A DNA stretch of 34,565 bases, taken from assembly GCF_013607485.1 (NCBI RefSeq), contig NZ_SCHP01000012.1, forward strand, positions 1 through 34,565, in the 5' to 3' direction. This document shows positions 7,828-15,062 of the stretch, piece by piece; positions within the stretch are counted from its first letter, which is position 1; every line of letters starts with the position of its first letter. This stretch comes from Bombilactobacillus bombi (lineage in GTDB: Bacteria > Bacillota > Bacilli > Lactobacillales > Lactobacillaceae). The position numbers and the translations under genes are program-made. A model generated the notes under the pieces. It was not told the DNA's origin, made no database searches, and was given only the letters and a program-made list of their open reading frames with translations.

Positions 7828-8670
7828 TTATGGCGTAGGAGATGAGGGGGTAATGGTAGCAGTCCATTGAAGTGGAAATATCAAATTCAAGTGTTTATAC
7901 GTAGTGCTTGGAGAAGTTTTTGCAGCAGGCCGAGTATCAAAATAATCTTTCAATGGATCTAAAACCTTCTTATTAATTTGCAATGTAGCACTTGGATCAG
8001 TGTTAGGAACAATAGGTGGTCCAGGTATCTGATAAAAACTAACTCCAAATCTTCCCATACCATCTGCATCTGAGACACTCAATACTATTTGACCATCAGA
8101 GGATGGACCTGTCCCCAAGTTTAAAGGAACCACAGCCTGCTGATGATGAGCTGGGTTATTTTGAGGGGTTTGAGATATGTTAAGTTTGTGAGGATTCAAT
8201 GTTAAAGTGGCCGTTTCCGTTTTTTTACCAGTACTATCTTTTGCCGCATCTAATAATGCTTGTGTAACCGGTACTTGTACTTTCTGCTCAGGATCCCACA
8301 AAATCCCATCTCCACCTTGCTTTACTGTGACAGTAAAGGGCACCGCCGCATCTGGTGAGGTAACTTTTAAAGAGCGGGCTGCAGCACCCAAATTATCTTT
8401 TAATAAATCAATAGCATCACTTGAGAGCAAACTTCTCCCTGTACCAAAATCAAAGTTGGGCATTGCATTTATATAAACATTAGCTTGAGTAAACTCAACA
8501 GTCACATTGGTAACCCCAGAAGTACTTCCAGATGTAGTATTGGTAACCCCAGAAGTACTTCCAGATGTAGTACCGGCTGCCAGCACTGGTTGAACAGACT
8601 GAGCGGCTAAAAGTGTTGTACATAAAGCTGCACCACAGCATGTTAAAATTGTCTTCTTAATATTCTTCAC
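7828..8670 (-). CDS. Divergent WxL-family surface protein lacking canonical WxL motifs (WxL-2)
   Basis: A 280-residue secreted protein that aligns with the WxL family by its signal peptide (about 1-30, ends VLA), AMPNFDFG, the FTVTVKQ segment in place of the first WxL motif, and the C-terminal strand FPLQWTATITP. The first tryptophan is missing and the second motif reads WTA rather than WTL, so wall binding may be altered. The mature N-terminus holds a perfect 11-residue duplication (TTSGSTSGVTN twice). The GTG start at 8670 has GAGGTG 6 bases upstream; a TTG seven codons earlier would place the SD inside the gene. It lacks the G-run SD of its four paralogues. WIP-3 lies 49 bases upstream. 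Confidence 0.8.
   Translation of the reverse strand: MKNIKKTILTCCGAALCTTLLAAQSVQPVLAAGTTSGSTSGVTNTTSGSTSGVTNVTVEFTQANVYINAMPNFDFGTGRSLLSSDAIDLLKDNLGAAARSLKVTSPDAAVPFTVTVKQGGDGILWDPEQKVQVPVTQALLDAAKDSTGKKTETATLTLNPHKLNISQTPQNNPAHHQQAVVPLNLGTGPSSDGQIVLSVSDADGMGRFGVSFYQIPGPPIVPNTDPSATLQINKKVLDPLKDYFDTRPAAKTSPSTTYKHLNLIFPLQWTATITPSSPTP
8507..8572. repeat. Perfect 33-bp tandem duplication
   Basis: The 33-base unit at 8507-8539 is repeated exactly at 8540-8572. Because it is a multiple of three it duplicates 11 residues (TTSGSTSGVTN) at the mature N-terminus of WxL-2. It is identical at DNA level, so recent. Confidence 0.95.
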
Positions 8671-8719
8671 AACACACACCTCGCTACTCAATTATAACAA
8701 TTAATTCACTAACCGTCTA

Positions 8720-9757
8720 TTATTTTTTAGCGTGTTTGCGACCTTGCAGATAAACCCATAAGAGATAGCCAATAACCAAGATTACTCCCAGAATAATAAT
8801 CAAAATAATCCAAGTCATGATTGGCCAATTACGCTGAGAATTTTGTCCCTTATTAAGACGGTTTTCATCTTGTTCGGTAATTGTGAACTTACGTGTAAAC
8901 TCTTTTTCATAATTGCCCTTAGCTTGAACACGTAAATGTAAGGTATAAGAGCCGGCTTTTAAATTCTTATAAGGAACAAAGGCCTGCCAAGTAGAGTTAG
9001 GCGCTATTTGGGCGTTATTAATGTTGCGATTAGGTAATTTATGAGTGGAAGAAGTTAGCTGCACATTCAACTTAACTTGGCTTAAATTAATCGGTTGCGG
9101 GTTACGCAATTCAAAAGTAATTCCGGATTGTAAATTTCGTGCTTGAGCACCCACGCGCGGACCTAAAGTGAGGTGGGGAGTTACCGCTGCAGATTGGGAA
9201 TGAAGAACTATTCCTGTTACATAGCGGATGCGATTTTGAATAGTAAGGTTATTACTATCTGAACTCCCTACTCCCGCTGAAGCTGTAATTCCGCCGAGAA
9301 TAATGCCCTTAAATTCTTTTTCCGGTGCTTGATAAGTAAATTTCACAATTTTAGAATGTTGGGGCTGCAAAGTAAGTTTTTTATAGCGGCTTCCCTGCAC
9401 TAAGTCCGCTAAAGCTGGCTGCTTAGGCTGATAAAGACGCACATAAGGCTTATCATAACTAATCACTCCATTTTGGGAAGTATAAGCATTGTTAATCCGC
9501 ACCGTAATGGTTAATTTTTTGGTACCTAGATTAGTTACTAACAGTCTTAAAGTTTGCTTTTGTTGGGGTTTAACCTTTAAATCATAGTAAGTAAGCTGCT
9601 TATTGACTTGATTTTTCGGCAAGAGTGCCTTAACCGTGAATGAGCGTGCTGGCTGCTGATTTTGGCTAGCTGCTAAAATAACTGAACTGCTGCTTGCCAG
9701 CACAAACCAGCTTGTAACTATTAAAATAATACTCTTCAATAGCTTAGTTATTTTCAT
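8720..9757 (-). CDS. WxL-interacting protein, DUF916/DUF3324, membrane anchored (WIP-3)
   Basis: A 345-residue WxL partner. Signal peptide about 1-30 (ends VILA), DUF916 about 36-160 (opens with YYDLKVKPQQKQTLRLLVTN), DUF3324 about 170-300 with PYKNLKAGSYTLHLRVQ, membrane helix about 313-335 and a K/R-rich tail. ATG at 9757 with AAGGAG 8 bases upstream. It begins 17 bases after the stop of WIP-2, so two WIP genes are adjacent and probably translationally linked, and WxL-2 follows. Confidence 0.88.
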   Translation of the reverse strand: MKITKLLKSIILIVTSWFVLASSSSVILAASQNQQPARSFTVKALLPKNQVNKQLTYYDLKVKPQQKQTLRLLVTNLGTKKLTITVRINNAYTSQNGVISYDKPYVRLYQPKQPALADLVQGSRYKKLTLQPQHSKIVKFTYQAPEKEFKGIILGGITASAGVGSSDSNNLTIQNRIRYVTGIVLHSQSAAVTPHLTLGPRVGAQARNLQSGITFELRNPQPINLSQVKLNVQLTSSTHKLPNRNINNAQIAPNSTWQAFVPYKNLKAGSYTLHLRVQAKGNYEKEFTRKFTITEQDENRLNKGQNSQRNWPIMTWIILIIILGVILVIGYLLWVYLQGRKHAKK

Positions 9758-9774
9758 TAAAAAATCTCCTTAAA

Positions 9775-10806
9775 TTAACGTTGCTTACGAGGTGATGAGG
9801 TATTTTGCTGCTGGTTCAATTTTTTGCTGCGGCGGCTTTGTGACCAAAGTCCCCAAATAACAAAAATAATTAACATGAATAAAGCAATAACAATCATTAA
9901 ATACATAACTGTCTTATCAGGCACTAGATTGTGACAGGAATTGTTGATTCGATCAGCTTCTTTTTGCGTGATGCGATAACTGCCAGAAAACTTCCATTTG
10001 GTTTTACCGCTGCGGGCAGTACCAGTAGCTTGATAAATTCCCGGCTTAATCGGCAAGGACTGCTGATCAAAAGCCACTGGCACATTGGAGTTAGGAGCAA
10101 TCTGTTTATAAACCTGATCAGCATTCACAGGTTTGAAGCCCAGATTAAACAACTCTAAAAGTCCCTTCCGCCTTAAAGTCATATGCACAGTGACATCTTT
10201 CATCAAACCAGGCTGGTTATTCGTCAGATTAACATTGATGAATGGACTATGATTTACTGCTTGTGGAGATATACTATCTAAGATTAAAACTCCGCCTACA
10301 GCTTTGTTCGTTTCAGTGATCCAAACTGGTACCTTCAAGCCCACAGCATTGGGCTGATTAACATCATAGATATAAAATCCGCCCATAATAAAGCCAGGCA
10401 ACTTTTCAGGCGGTGTTTTGATGTCAAACTTAACTTCCTTGGTTTGATTAGCATTCAAGGTCACAACCTGAGCAGCTGTCATATCTTGAAATGCAACTTT
10501 TAACCCATTGTCACCAGTTTTAACAATATCAGAATAAACAATTTGACCAGTAGAACTAGTAGTAGCATTAGTCGGTCGAATCCGAAGTTTCACTTCACCA
10601 CCACCAAAATTAGTCACAGATATTTTAACCGGATATATATGATTGGGTTGAGCAATTATTTGGAAGCGATCAGTAACATCCGAATCATTGATAATTGGTG
10701 TTACAGTGATATCTTGTATATCCGCCCGAGCCACATGTAAAGAATAGTAGCAGCCCAATAACATGCCCAAAAAGGCAACAATAGATGTTAACAGCTTTTT
10801 TATCAT
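9775..10806 (-). CDS. WxL-interacting protein, divergent member (WIP-2)
   Basis: A 343-residue paralogue of the WxL partner family. Signal peptide about 1-29 (ends VARA), DUF916 about 32-150 with DRFQIIAQPNHIYPVKISVT, DUF3324 about 160-280, membrane helix about 300-322. It differs from the others in its linker before the helix (NNSCHNLVPDK, with a cysteine, in place of an NPN-type segment) and in a longer basic cytoplasmic tail of about 22 residues. The SD is weak: AAAGGAA about 14 bases before the ATG. It follows a terminator and is the first gene of a WIP-2/WIP-3/WxL-2 unit. It has no WxL gene directly beside it. Confidence 0.85.
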   Translation of the reverse strand: MIKKLLTSIVAFLGMLLGCYYSLHVARADIQDITVTPIINDSDVTDRFQIIAQPNHIYPVKISVTNFGGGEVKLRIRPTNATTSSTGQIVYSDIVKTGDNGLKVAFQDMTAAQVVTLNANQTKEVKFDIKTPPEKLPGFIMGGFYIYDVNQPNAVGLKVPVWITETNKAVGGVLILDSISPQAVNHSPFINVNLTNNQPGLMKDVTVHMTLRRKGLLELFNLGFKPVNADQVYKQIAPNSNVPVAFDQQSLPIKPGIYQATGTARSGKTKWKFSGSYRITQKEADRINNSCHNLVPDKTVMYLMIVIALFMLIIFVIWGLWSQSRRSKKLNQQQNTSSPRKQR

Positions 10807-10858
10807 AATTAAATTTAAATTCCTTTACTTAATACTTAAGATGATATCATATTATCAC

Positions 10859-10890
10859 AAAAAAATGCAGGCACTCAAACAAGTGTCTGC
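10859..10890 (-). terminator. Rho-independent terminator after WIP-1
   Basis: On the minus strand GCAGACACT-TGTTT-GAGTGCCTGC (10867-10890) is followed by ATTTTTTT. It separates WIP-1 from the WIP-2/WIP-3/WxL-2 unit. Confidence 0.85.
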
Positions 10891-10910
10891 AAGATTTCAT
10901 TAAATGGTCT

Positions 10911-11963
10911 TTAATTATTCATATTATTTTTATTCTGATTACGACGGCCAAAGTAAATACCTAAACCAAGTACTAACAATAATGCCAAGATAGCAATTAG
11001 GATCCAAAGCCACATGTAATTAGGCTTGATACCAGATAATTTATTGTATTTTGCGGCATCCGCATCTGAGATAGTAAAGTTCTTGTCAACTGTCCAAGAC
11101 TTTGTCTTGTCGTTTGTAGTATATACCATATGCAGATGATAATTACCAGCTTGTAAAGGATTTTTGCCCCAATCAATCGCAAAATTATAATTAGAATTAG
11201 GAGCAACATCTTGTGACTCGGCCTTAGCTGTCACCTTGAACTTATGATCATCAGGACGACGAGTAACAGTAGCTTTAGCATTTAAATCACCAACATACCC
11301 GTCAACATAATTTTGCACATTGGCATTTACGCCACGAGATTTCATAGTGCTATTAGCAGTAGCTGATACAGTACGTACTCTAAACTTTGGTTCTTTCTTG
11401 TTGTCACGTGCCTGACGAACTTTAATAGGAATACCCTGAGAATACTTGTTTTTGATCAAAGTACCATTAGAAGTTAAAGAAGTCTGAGCTTTTTGGTGAT
11501 ATGGCGCTACGGTTACACCACCCATTACGTATCCCGTAAACTTTTGAGTAGGAATAGTAATATTAAAATTAGCTGTTTGGACACTGTTAGCCTTTACCAC
11601 AATTACTTGATGAGCTGGGCTAACAAACTTTCTAAGATTAATTTTCATAGTAGGATCAATTGCTGTTCCCTTTTTAAAGGTATAAACACCATTGCCAGAA
11701 GTAGTCGCAGGATAAATATCAACCTCTAATTTTAGATCCTTATCACTTTGATTAGCTATTGTAACTCCAGACTTTATAGTCTGTCCTGAATTACCAAAGA
11801 CATCAATTTGACCATTTTGTGCAATCTGATTACTACCATAAGCTGGTTTCAAAGCATAACCAGTTTCCGTTGCCTTTGTAATAGCCGCGCTTGTAAAACA
11901 AAAAAAGCCTAATAACATTATCCAAATAAAATAACTGGATTTTTGCATATTACCTAGTTTCAT
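10911..11963 (-). CDS. WxL-interacting protein, DUF916/DUF3324, membrane anchored (WIP-1)
   Basis: A 350-residue WxL partner: hydrophobic signal region about 8-27, DUF916 about 35-165 (GVTIANQSDKDLKLEVDIYP), DUF3324 about 180-305 (FAIDWGKNPLQAGNYHLHMVY), membrane helix about 318-340 and a short RNQNKN tail. I start at ATG 11963 because AAGGAG lies 7 bases upstream. A GTG start 18 codons earlier (12017) would lie inside the preceding terminator hairpin. WxL-1 lies about 100 bases upstream with a terminator between, so readthrough or a separate promoter is needed. Confidence 0.88.
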   Translation of the reverse strand: MKLGNMQKSSYFIWIMLLGFFCFTSAAITKATETGYALKPAYGSNQIAQNGQIDVFGNSGQTIKSGVTIANQSDKDLKLEVDIYPATTSGNGVYTFKKGTAIDPTMKINLRKFVSPAHQVIVVKANSVQTANFNITIPTQKFTGYVMGGVTVAPYHQKAQTSLTSNGTLIKNKYSQGIPIKVRQARDNKKEPKFRVRTVSATANSTMKSRGVNANVQNYVDGYVGDLNAKATVTRRPDDHKFKVTAKAESQDVAPNSNYNFAIDWGKNPLQAGNYHLHMVYTTNDKTKSWTVDKNFTISDADAAKYNKLSGIKPNYMWLWILIAILALLLVLGLGIYFGRRNQNKNNMNN

Positions 11964-12002
11964 CAATATAAACTCCTTATTAATATTATGTAACTCATAA
12001 AT

Positions 12003-12038
12003 AAAAAATAAAACCACTACTGATTGTAGTGGTTTTAT
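12003..12038 (-). terminator. Rho-independent terminator after WxL-1
   Basis: Minus strand ATAAAACCACTAC-AATCA-GTAGTGGTTTTAT is a near-perfect stem followed by TTTTTATTT. It should end most WxL-1 transcripts, which would make WxL-1 more abundant than the downstream WIP. Confidence 0.85.
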
Positions 12039-12061
12039 TAAAATTAGTCAATACTTTTTTA

Positions 12062-12802
12062 TTATTGTGCGTTAGCGTCCAATGTCCAATTAATAGTAGC
12101 ATTGTATTCACCAGCAGCAATATCTGGAACAGCTAATTTAACGGCGTCATCATGAGCAGGAAGAGTCCATGTATGATTACCCCAAGTCTTTCCAACCTTA
12201 GATTTAGAAGCATCTACCACTGTACGAGTAGATGTACCATCTGATGGCAAAGAAACTGGTTCAGACTTTAAAGAAGTCATAGGATTAGGATTTTCATTAA
12301 GAGCAGCCATATTTAACATAAAGCCCTTTTGATCCACAGGATTAGAAGGATTCTTAAATGGGCTAACAGTTGCAGTTACTTTAAAGCCCATACCATCTTT
12401 GGTATTACTATTACCATTACTATGACGAGAATCAATAACGGTTAATGCACCGTTCTTATTTCCATCTTTACTTGCGCCCTTATAATTAAATAATTGAATC
12501 TCTTGACCAGCAACAGTGGCACCAAAATTCATATCAGGAACAGCATTTAAAACCAAAAAGCCATCAATAATTTTAACAGTAGCTTGTGATTCAGCAGTTG
12601 CAGTTCCAGTATTAACATTTGCAGATCCACTTGTTGCCATACCAGCATCATGTAATGAGCCAGAACTACGTGTAAGGCCAACACCACTACCAGCAGCACC
12701 TGTACTGTAACCTGTAGCAGCATTTGCTACTGCAGCGGGTGCTAAAGTTGTTAATACCATTGCAGAAGCTGCGATTGAACTAAATAATTTATTCATCTTC
12801 AT
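12062..12802 (-). CDS. WxL domain cell-surface protein (WxL-1)
   Basis: A 246-residue secreted WxL protein. Signal peptide about 1-29 (ends ANA), VKIIDGFLVLNAVPDMNFG at the start of the WxL domain, a first motif lacking tryptophan (GFKVTATVSPF) and an intact C-terminal INWTLDANA. The start at 12802 follows GGGGAGG; the longer reading 23 codons upstream has no signal-peptide logic and would cover the promoter. It has its own good promoter and a strong terminator, so it looks like a highly expressed single-gene unit, perhaps the main WxL subunit. Confidence 0.9.
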   Translation of the reverse strand: MKMNKLFSSIAASAMVLTTLAPAAVANAATGYSTGAAGSGVGLTRSSGSLHDAGMATSGSANVNTGTATAESQATVKIIDGFLVLNAVPDMNFGATVAGQEIQLFNYKGASKDGNKNGALTVIDSRHSNGNSNTKDGMGFKVTATVSPFKNPSNPVDQKGFMLNMAALNENPNPMTSLKSEPVSLPSDGTSTRTVVDASKSKVGKTWGNHTWTLPAHDDAVKLAVPDIAAGEYNATINWTLDANAQ

Positions 12803-12855
12803 GAATATTTCCTCCCCAAAATATATCTTCGGATAATTAAGATATCCTCTCAATA

Positions 12856-12884
12856 AGAATACCACTAACATGTTAAAATGCCAA
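12856..12884 (-). promoter_or_regulatory. Promoter of WxL-1 (extended -10)
   Basis: Minus strand TTGGCA (12879-12884), a 17-base spacer ending TGG, and TATTCT (12856-12861). The TGn extension compensates for the imperfect -10 box. About 50 bases separate it from the start codon. Confidence 0.6.
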
Positions 12885-12890
12885 GGGTAA

Positions 12891-12920
12891 ATCTGTGAAA
12901 ATTAACTTAATTATCTGTGA
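12891..12920 (-). promoter_or_regulatory. Candidate activator site: two TCACAGAT repeats 22 bp apart
   Basis: TCACAGAT occurs at 12891-12898 and 12913-12920 on the minus strand, exactly two 11-bp turns apart, just upstream of the WxL-1 -35 box. Spacing on one face of the helix is typical of OmpR-family response regulators. The distal copy overlaps the stop codon of the upstream gene. Confidence 0.35.
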
Positions 12921-13360
12921 CTAAATTTCAAAAACAGTGCAATTAACCTCTTGCGGTAAACAGCAAGTAAACCAAGCAACATCATCAAACCTAACACGAT
13001 CGAACTGTAACTAACTTCATCACCCGTATTCGGATAATTAGTATTCTCAACCACAGTAACTGCTCCAGGTGTGTTAGTCTTTACAGGAGCATTACTTGTT
13101 GGTTTAACATTATCAGCCACTAATACATGTGCATCAGATTGGGCTGTTGCCTGACCTTCAGTGCTATTCTCTCCCTTATTAGCCGCAACAGGAAGAGCCT
13201 TGCTGATTTCATTGCCCTGATAATCATAACCGGTACCCGCCCACGTTAAGGTGGTGTGAATACCAATCACAATTCCGACAACAACGAAAAGTGCAACAAC
13301 TATTCCTGCCACTTTACCAAAAGTGAGTCGCTTGAAATTATTGTTTTTACGATATTTCAC
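12911..13360 (-). CDS. Small sortase-anchored (YPNTG) surface protein, CscD-like
   Basis: A 149-residue protein with an N-terminal membrane helix or uncleaved-looking signal (about 15-40), a short polar region rich in N, T and A, the sorting motif NYPNTGDE (YPNTG at 109-113), a hydrophobic helix (about 118-135) and YRKR. This is the layout of the small LPXTG protein found in csc clusters. The first residue of the motif is Y rather than L, and 11 residues (LIALFLKFSHR) follow the usual basic stop. The start is GTG at 13360, 7 bases after GGGAGGGG. First gene of the cluster. A sortase is not in the window. Confidence 0.75.
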   Translation of the reverse strand: MKYRKNNNFKRLTFGKVAGIVVALFVVVGIVIGIHTTLTWAGTGYDYQGNEISKALPVAANKGENSTEGQATAQSDAHVLVADNVKPTSNAPVKTNTPGAVTVVENTNYPNTGDEVSYSSIVLGLMMLLGLLAVYRKRLIALFLKFSHR

Positions 13361-13408
13361 TAGACGACCCCTCCCACTAAGTCAGAATTGAAGCAATGCA
13401 CTAATTAC

Positions 13409-13417
13409 AATATACCA
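13409..13417 (-). promoter_or_regulatory. Candidate extended -10 promoter of the csc cluster
   Basis: Minus strand TGG-TATATT, with TATATT at 13409-13414. No convincing -35 box is seen at the expected distance. The sequence TTCTGTGAAGTTG lies directly upstream. Confidence 0.35.
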
Positions 13418-13460
13418 CAACTTCACAGAAAAGCCATAATATTTCGTAAAAAATTCACAT

Positions 13461-14966
13461 TTACTTCTTTATTAGTGGCTGCCATAGCTGCCAAATATGC
13501 TCTTCATCATAGCCTTTGGCGCTTTGATAAGCACCTTCTGACAGAGATTGCTGCAAATGTTCATCAGTCATAATTTGAATGATTTTAGCAGCAGCAGCAG
13601 TTTGGTCGTCTTGCTGAATCAAATAACCATTATATTCATCTTGAATTAAGTCCCGAGGTCCATAACGGCAATCATAGGCCACTAGCGGTACCCCGTGACT
13701 AATTGATTCTAGGAAAGTTAAAGGAAAGCCTTCAGTAATAGAGGTTAATAATAATAGACCGGCTTGATCATATTCGGGATTTAAGTCAGGTATTATCCCA
13801 CGCAATTTAACCGCATGGCGTAGATTATTAGTTCCAATAAGGCTTTTAACCTTATCATATTCTTTAGTCTCAGTCACGCCCCCATAAATATCTAAATGAG
13901 CTTCTGGGACTTGGCGGCGGACTTGTTTTAAAATTTCAATGGCCTGAGGTATTTGCTTTTCAGCTGATATCCGAGCTACCATCATTATCTGATAACGATC
14001 GCGCTTAGCTAGGGGGACATGGGGATAATCAGTTTGAGCAGCACCGCCGGGAATTGCCGCCAATTTGTCCGCAATATTAAAGCGCTGATTAAGCTCTTGT
14101 GCTTCCCACTTGGATGGACAAATTAACCAATCAAATAAATCTGGATGCTCTAAGGCAAAACGATAATTAAAGTTAAGGCCCCCCGTTAAAGGACTTTTAC
14201 GCGGGTCACCGCCAAATTGATTATGAATGTAAACTGCTTTGCGTGCTATTGTCTGCATATGTGTTAAGGCCTCGGTACACTCATAACGATCAGAGATAAA
14301 TAGATTATGTTCCCCATAATCACGATTCAAACTATCAAAAAATAGTGCTTGAAAATCTCGTAAATCACGAAAAGTGTATTTTTTACCTCGAAAACGTAAT
14401 TTATATAAGGCCACATGCTTATCATCCTTAAATACCTGAGTGCAAAAAGTTTCACCATGAGTATTTAAGATTTCTTGTTTTTTTACATGACCATTTTGAT
14501 CGTAATAATATTTAGCCGACAAAAATCCCCGCCCATCAAAGGCCTCACCATAAACAGGCGTTTGACTGCCAATGGGAGCAAAAGCTATCGAAGATACCTG
14601 CAGATTGCTTGCATAAACCCGCACTAAAGCCTGTTGACCATTATTAGTGTATACTAAGTAGCCTAATTCATCTTTATCTTGGCCCAAAAAACGCTGTTGA
14701 GTAAAATGACGCCGTTGGCAATAATCGTCAATTGTATTACGCTGGTAAAAATCATTTTCATTTTGACCAAAATAATCGAAAATATTAATAACTTCATCTA
14801 ATTGAACGCCAAATTTTCCCGGGCCGGCTGCCCAGTTATTACGATAATAAGTCGTAACAATTTTGGCTGGCTGATTGAACTTTTGAAATAAACGCAGGCG
14901 TTTAATCTCGGAATGTTCAATTCCCGAGCCTGCATTGGAAAGGTCGACATTTATAAAAAAATTCAT
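13461..14966 (-). CDS. GT4 glycosyltransferase, TagE/GtfA-like
   Basis: Predicted cytoplasmic retaining glycosyltransferase with a GT-B fold, 501 residues. The N-terminal half (about 1-290) resembles the DUF1975-type domain of TagE (poly-glycerolphosphate alpha-glucosyltransferase) and accessory-Sec GtfA. The C-terminal half has the nucleotide-sugar binding core: MMVARISAEKQIPQAIE, LRGIIPDLNPEYDQAGLLLL and the EX7E motif EGFPLTFLE. The substrate could be wall teichoic acid or a surface protein; its position beside the WxL cluster is suggestive only. ATG at 14966 with AAAGGAG 8 bases upstream. It runs 100 bases ahead of the csc genes with no strong terminator between, so readthrough into them is possible. 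Confidence 0.85.
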   Translation of the reverse strand: MNFFINVDLSNAGSGIEHSEIKRLRLFQKFNQPAKIVTTYYRNNWAAGPGKFGVQLDEVINIFDYFGQNENDFYQRNTIDDYCQRRHFTQQRFLGQDKDELGYLVYTNNGQQALVRVYASNLQVSSIAFAPIGSQTPVYGEAFDGRGFLSAKYYYDQNGHVKKQEILNTHGETFCTQVFKDDKHVALYKLRFRGKKYTFRDLRDFQALFFDSLNRDYGEHNLFISDRYECTEALTHMQTIARKAVYIHNQFGGDPRKSPLTGGLNFNYRFALEHPDLFDWLICPSKWEAQELNQRFNIADKLAAIPGGAAQTDYPHVPLAKRDRYQIMMVARISAEKQIPQAIEILKQVRRQVPEAHLDIYGGVTETKEYDKVKSLIGTNNLRHAVKLRGIIPDLNPEYDQAGLLLLTSITEGFPLTFLESISHGVPLVAYDCRYGPRDLIQDEYNGYLIQQDDQTAAAAKIIQIMTDEHLQQSLSEGAYQSAKGYDEEHIWQLWQPLIKK

Positions 14967-14988
14967 CTTGACAACTCCTTTAGTTCAC

Positions 14989-14997
14989 ATTATAGCA
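14989..14997 (-). promoter_or_regulatory. Promoter of the glycosyltransferase (extended -10)
   Basis: Minus strand TGC-TATAAT (TATAAT at 14989-14994) gives a short 5' leader of about 15-20 bases. The -35 region is poor, as is common with an extended -10. Confidence 0.55.
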
Positions 14998-15038
14998 AAC
15001 AAAAAAGCATGGTACCATCCTTTAATGCCGTGTTCAGG

Positions 15039-15044
15039 TATAAT
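15039..15044 (+). promoter_or_regulatory. -10 box of tpx
   Basis: Perfect TATAAT 19 bases before the start codon and 6 bases before GAGGTG. No clear -35; a perfect 10-bp palindrome ATGGTACCAT (15009-15018) lies just upstream of the expected -35 position, between the two divergent promoters. Confidence 0.5.
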
Positions 15045-15062
15045 AGCAGCGAGGTGATAAAT

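Noticed and set aside
8507-8572. CRISPR-like repeat
   Set aside because: Two adjacent 33-base copies without spacers, in frame inside a gene; no cas genes.
10841-10850. Perfect palindrome ATGATATCAT upstream of WIP-2
   Set aside because: Short and AT-rich, likely by chance; related GATATC sequences occur before WxL-1 and WxL-4 but without a fixed position.
12015-12017. Upstream GTG as the start of WIP-1
   Set aside because: It falls inside the terminator hairpin of WxL-1 and has no SD; the ATG at 11963 has AAGGAG at good spacing.
15009-15018. Palindrome ATGGTACCAT between the tpx and glycosyltransferase promoters
   Set aside because: Well placed for an operator but only 10 bp and found once; not enough for a claim of its own.
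14913-15062. N-terminal extension of tpx
   Set aside because: It crosses the divergent promoters and overlaps the glycosyltransferase start; GAGGTG marks the ATG at 15063.
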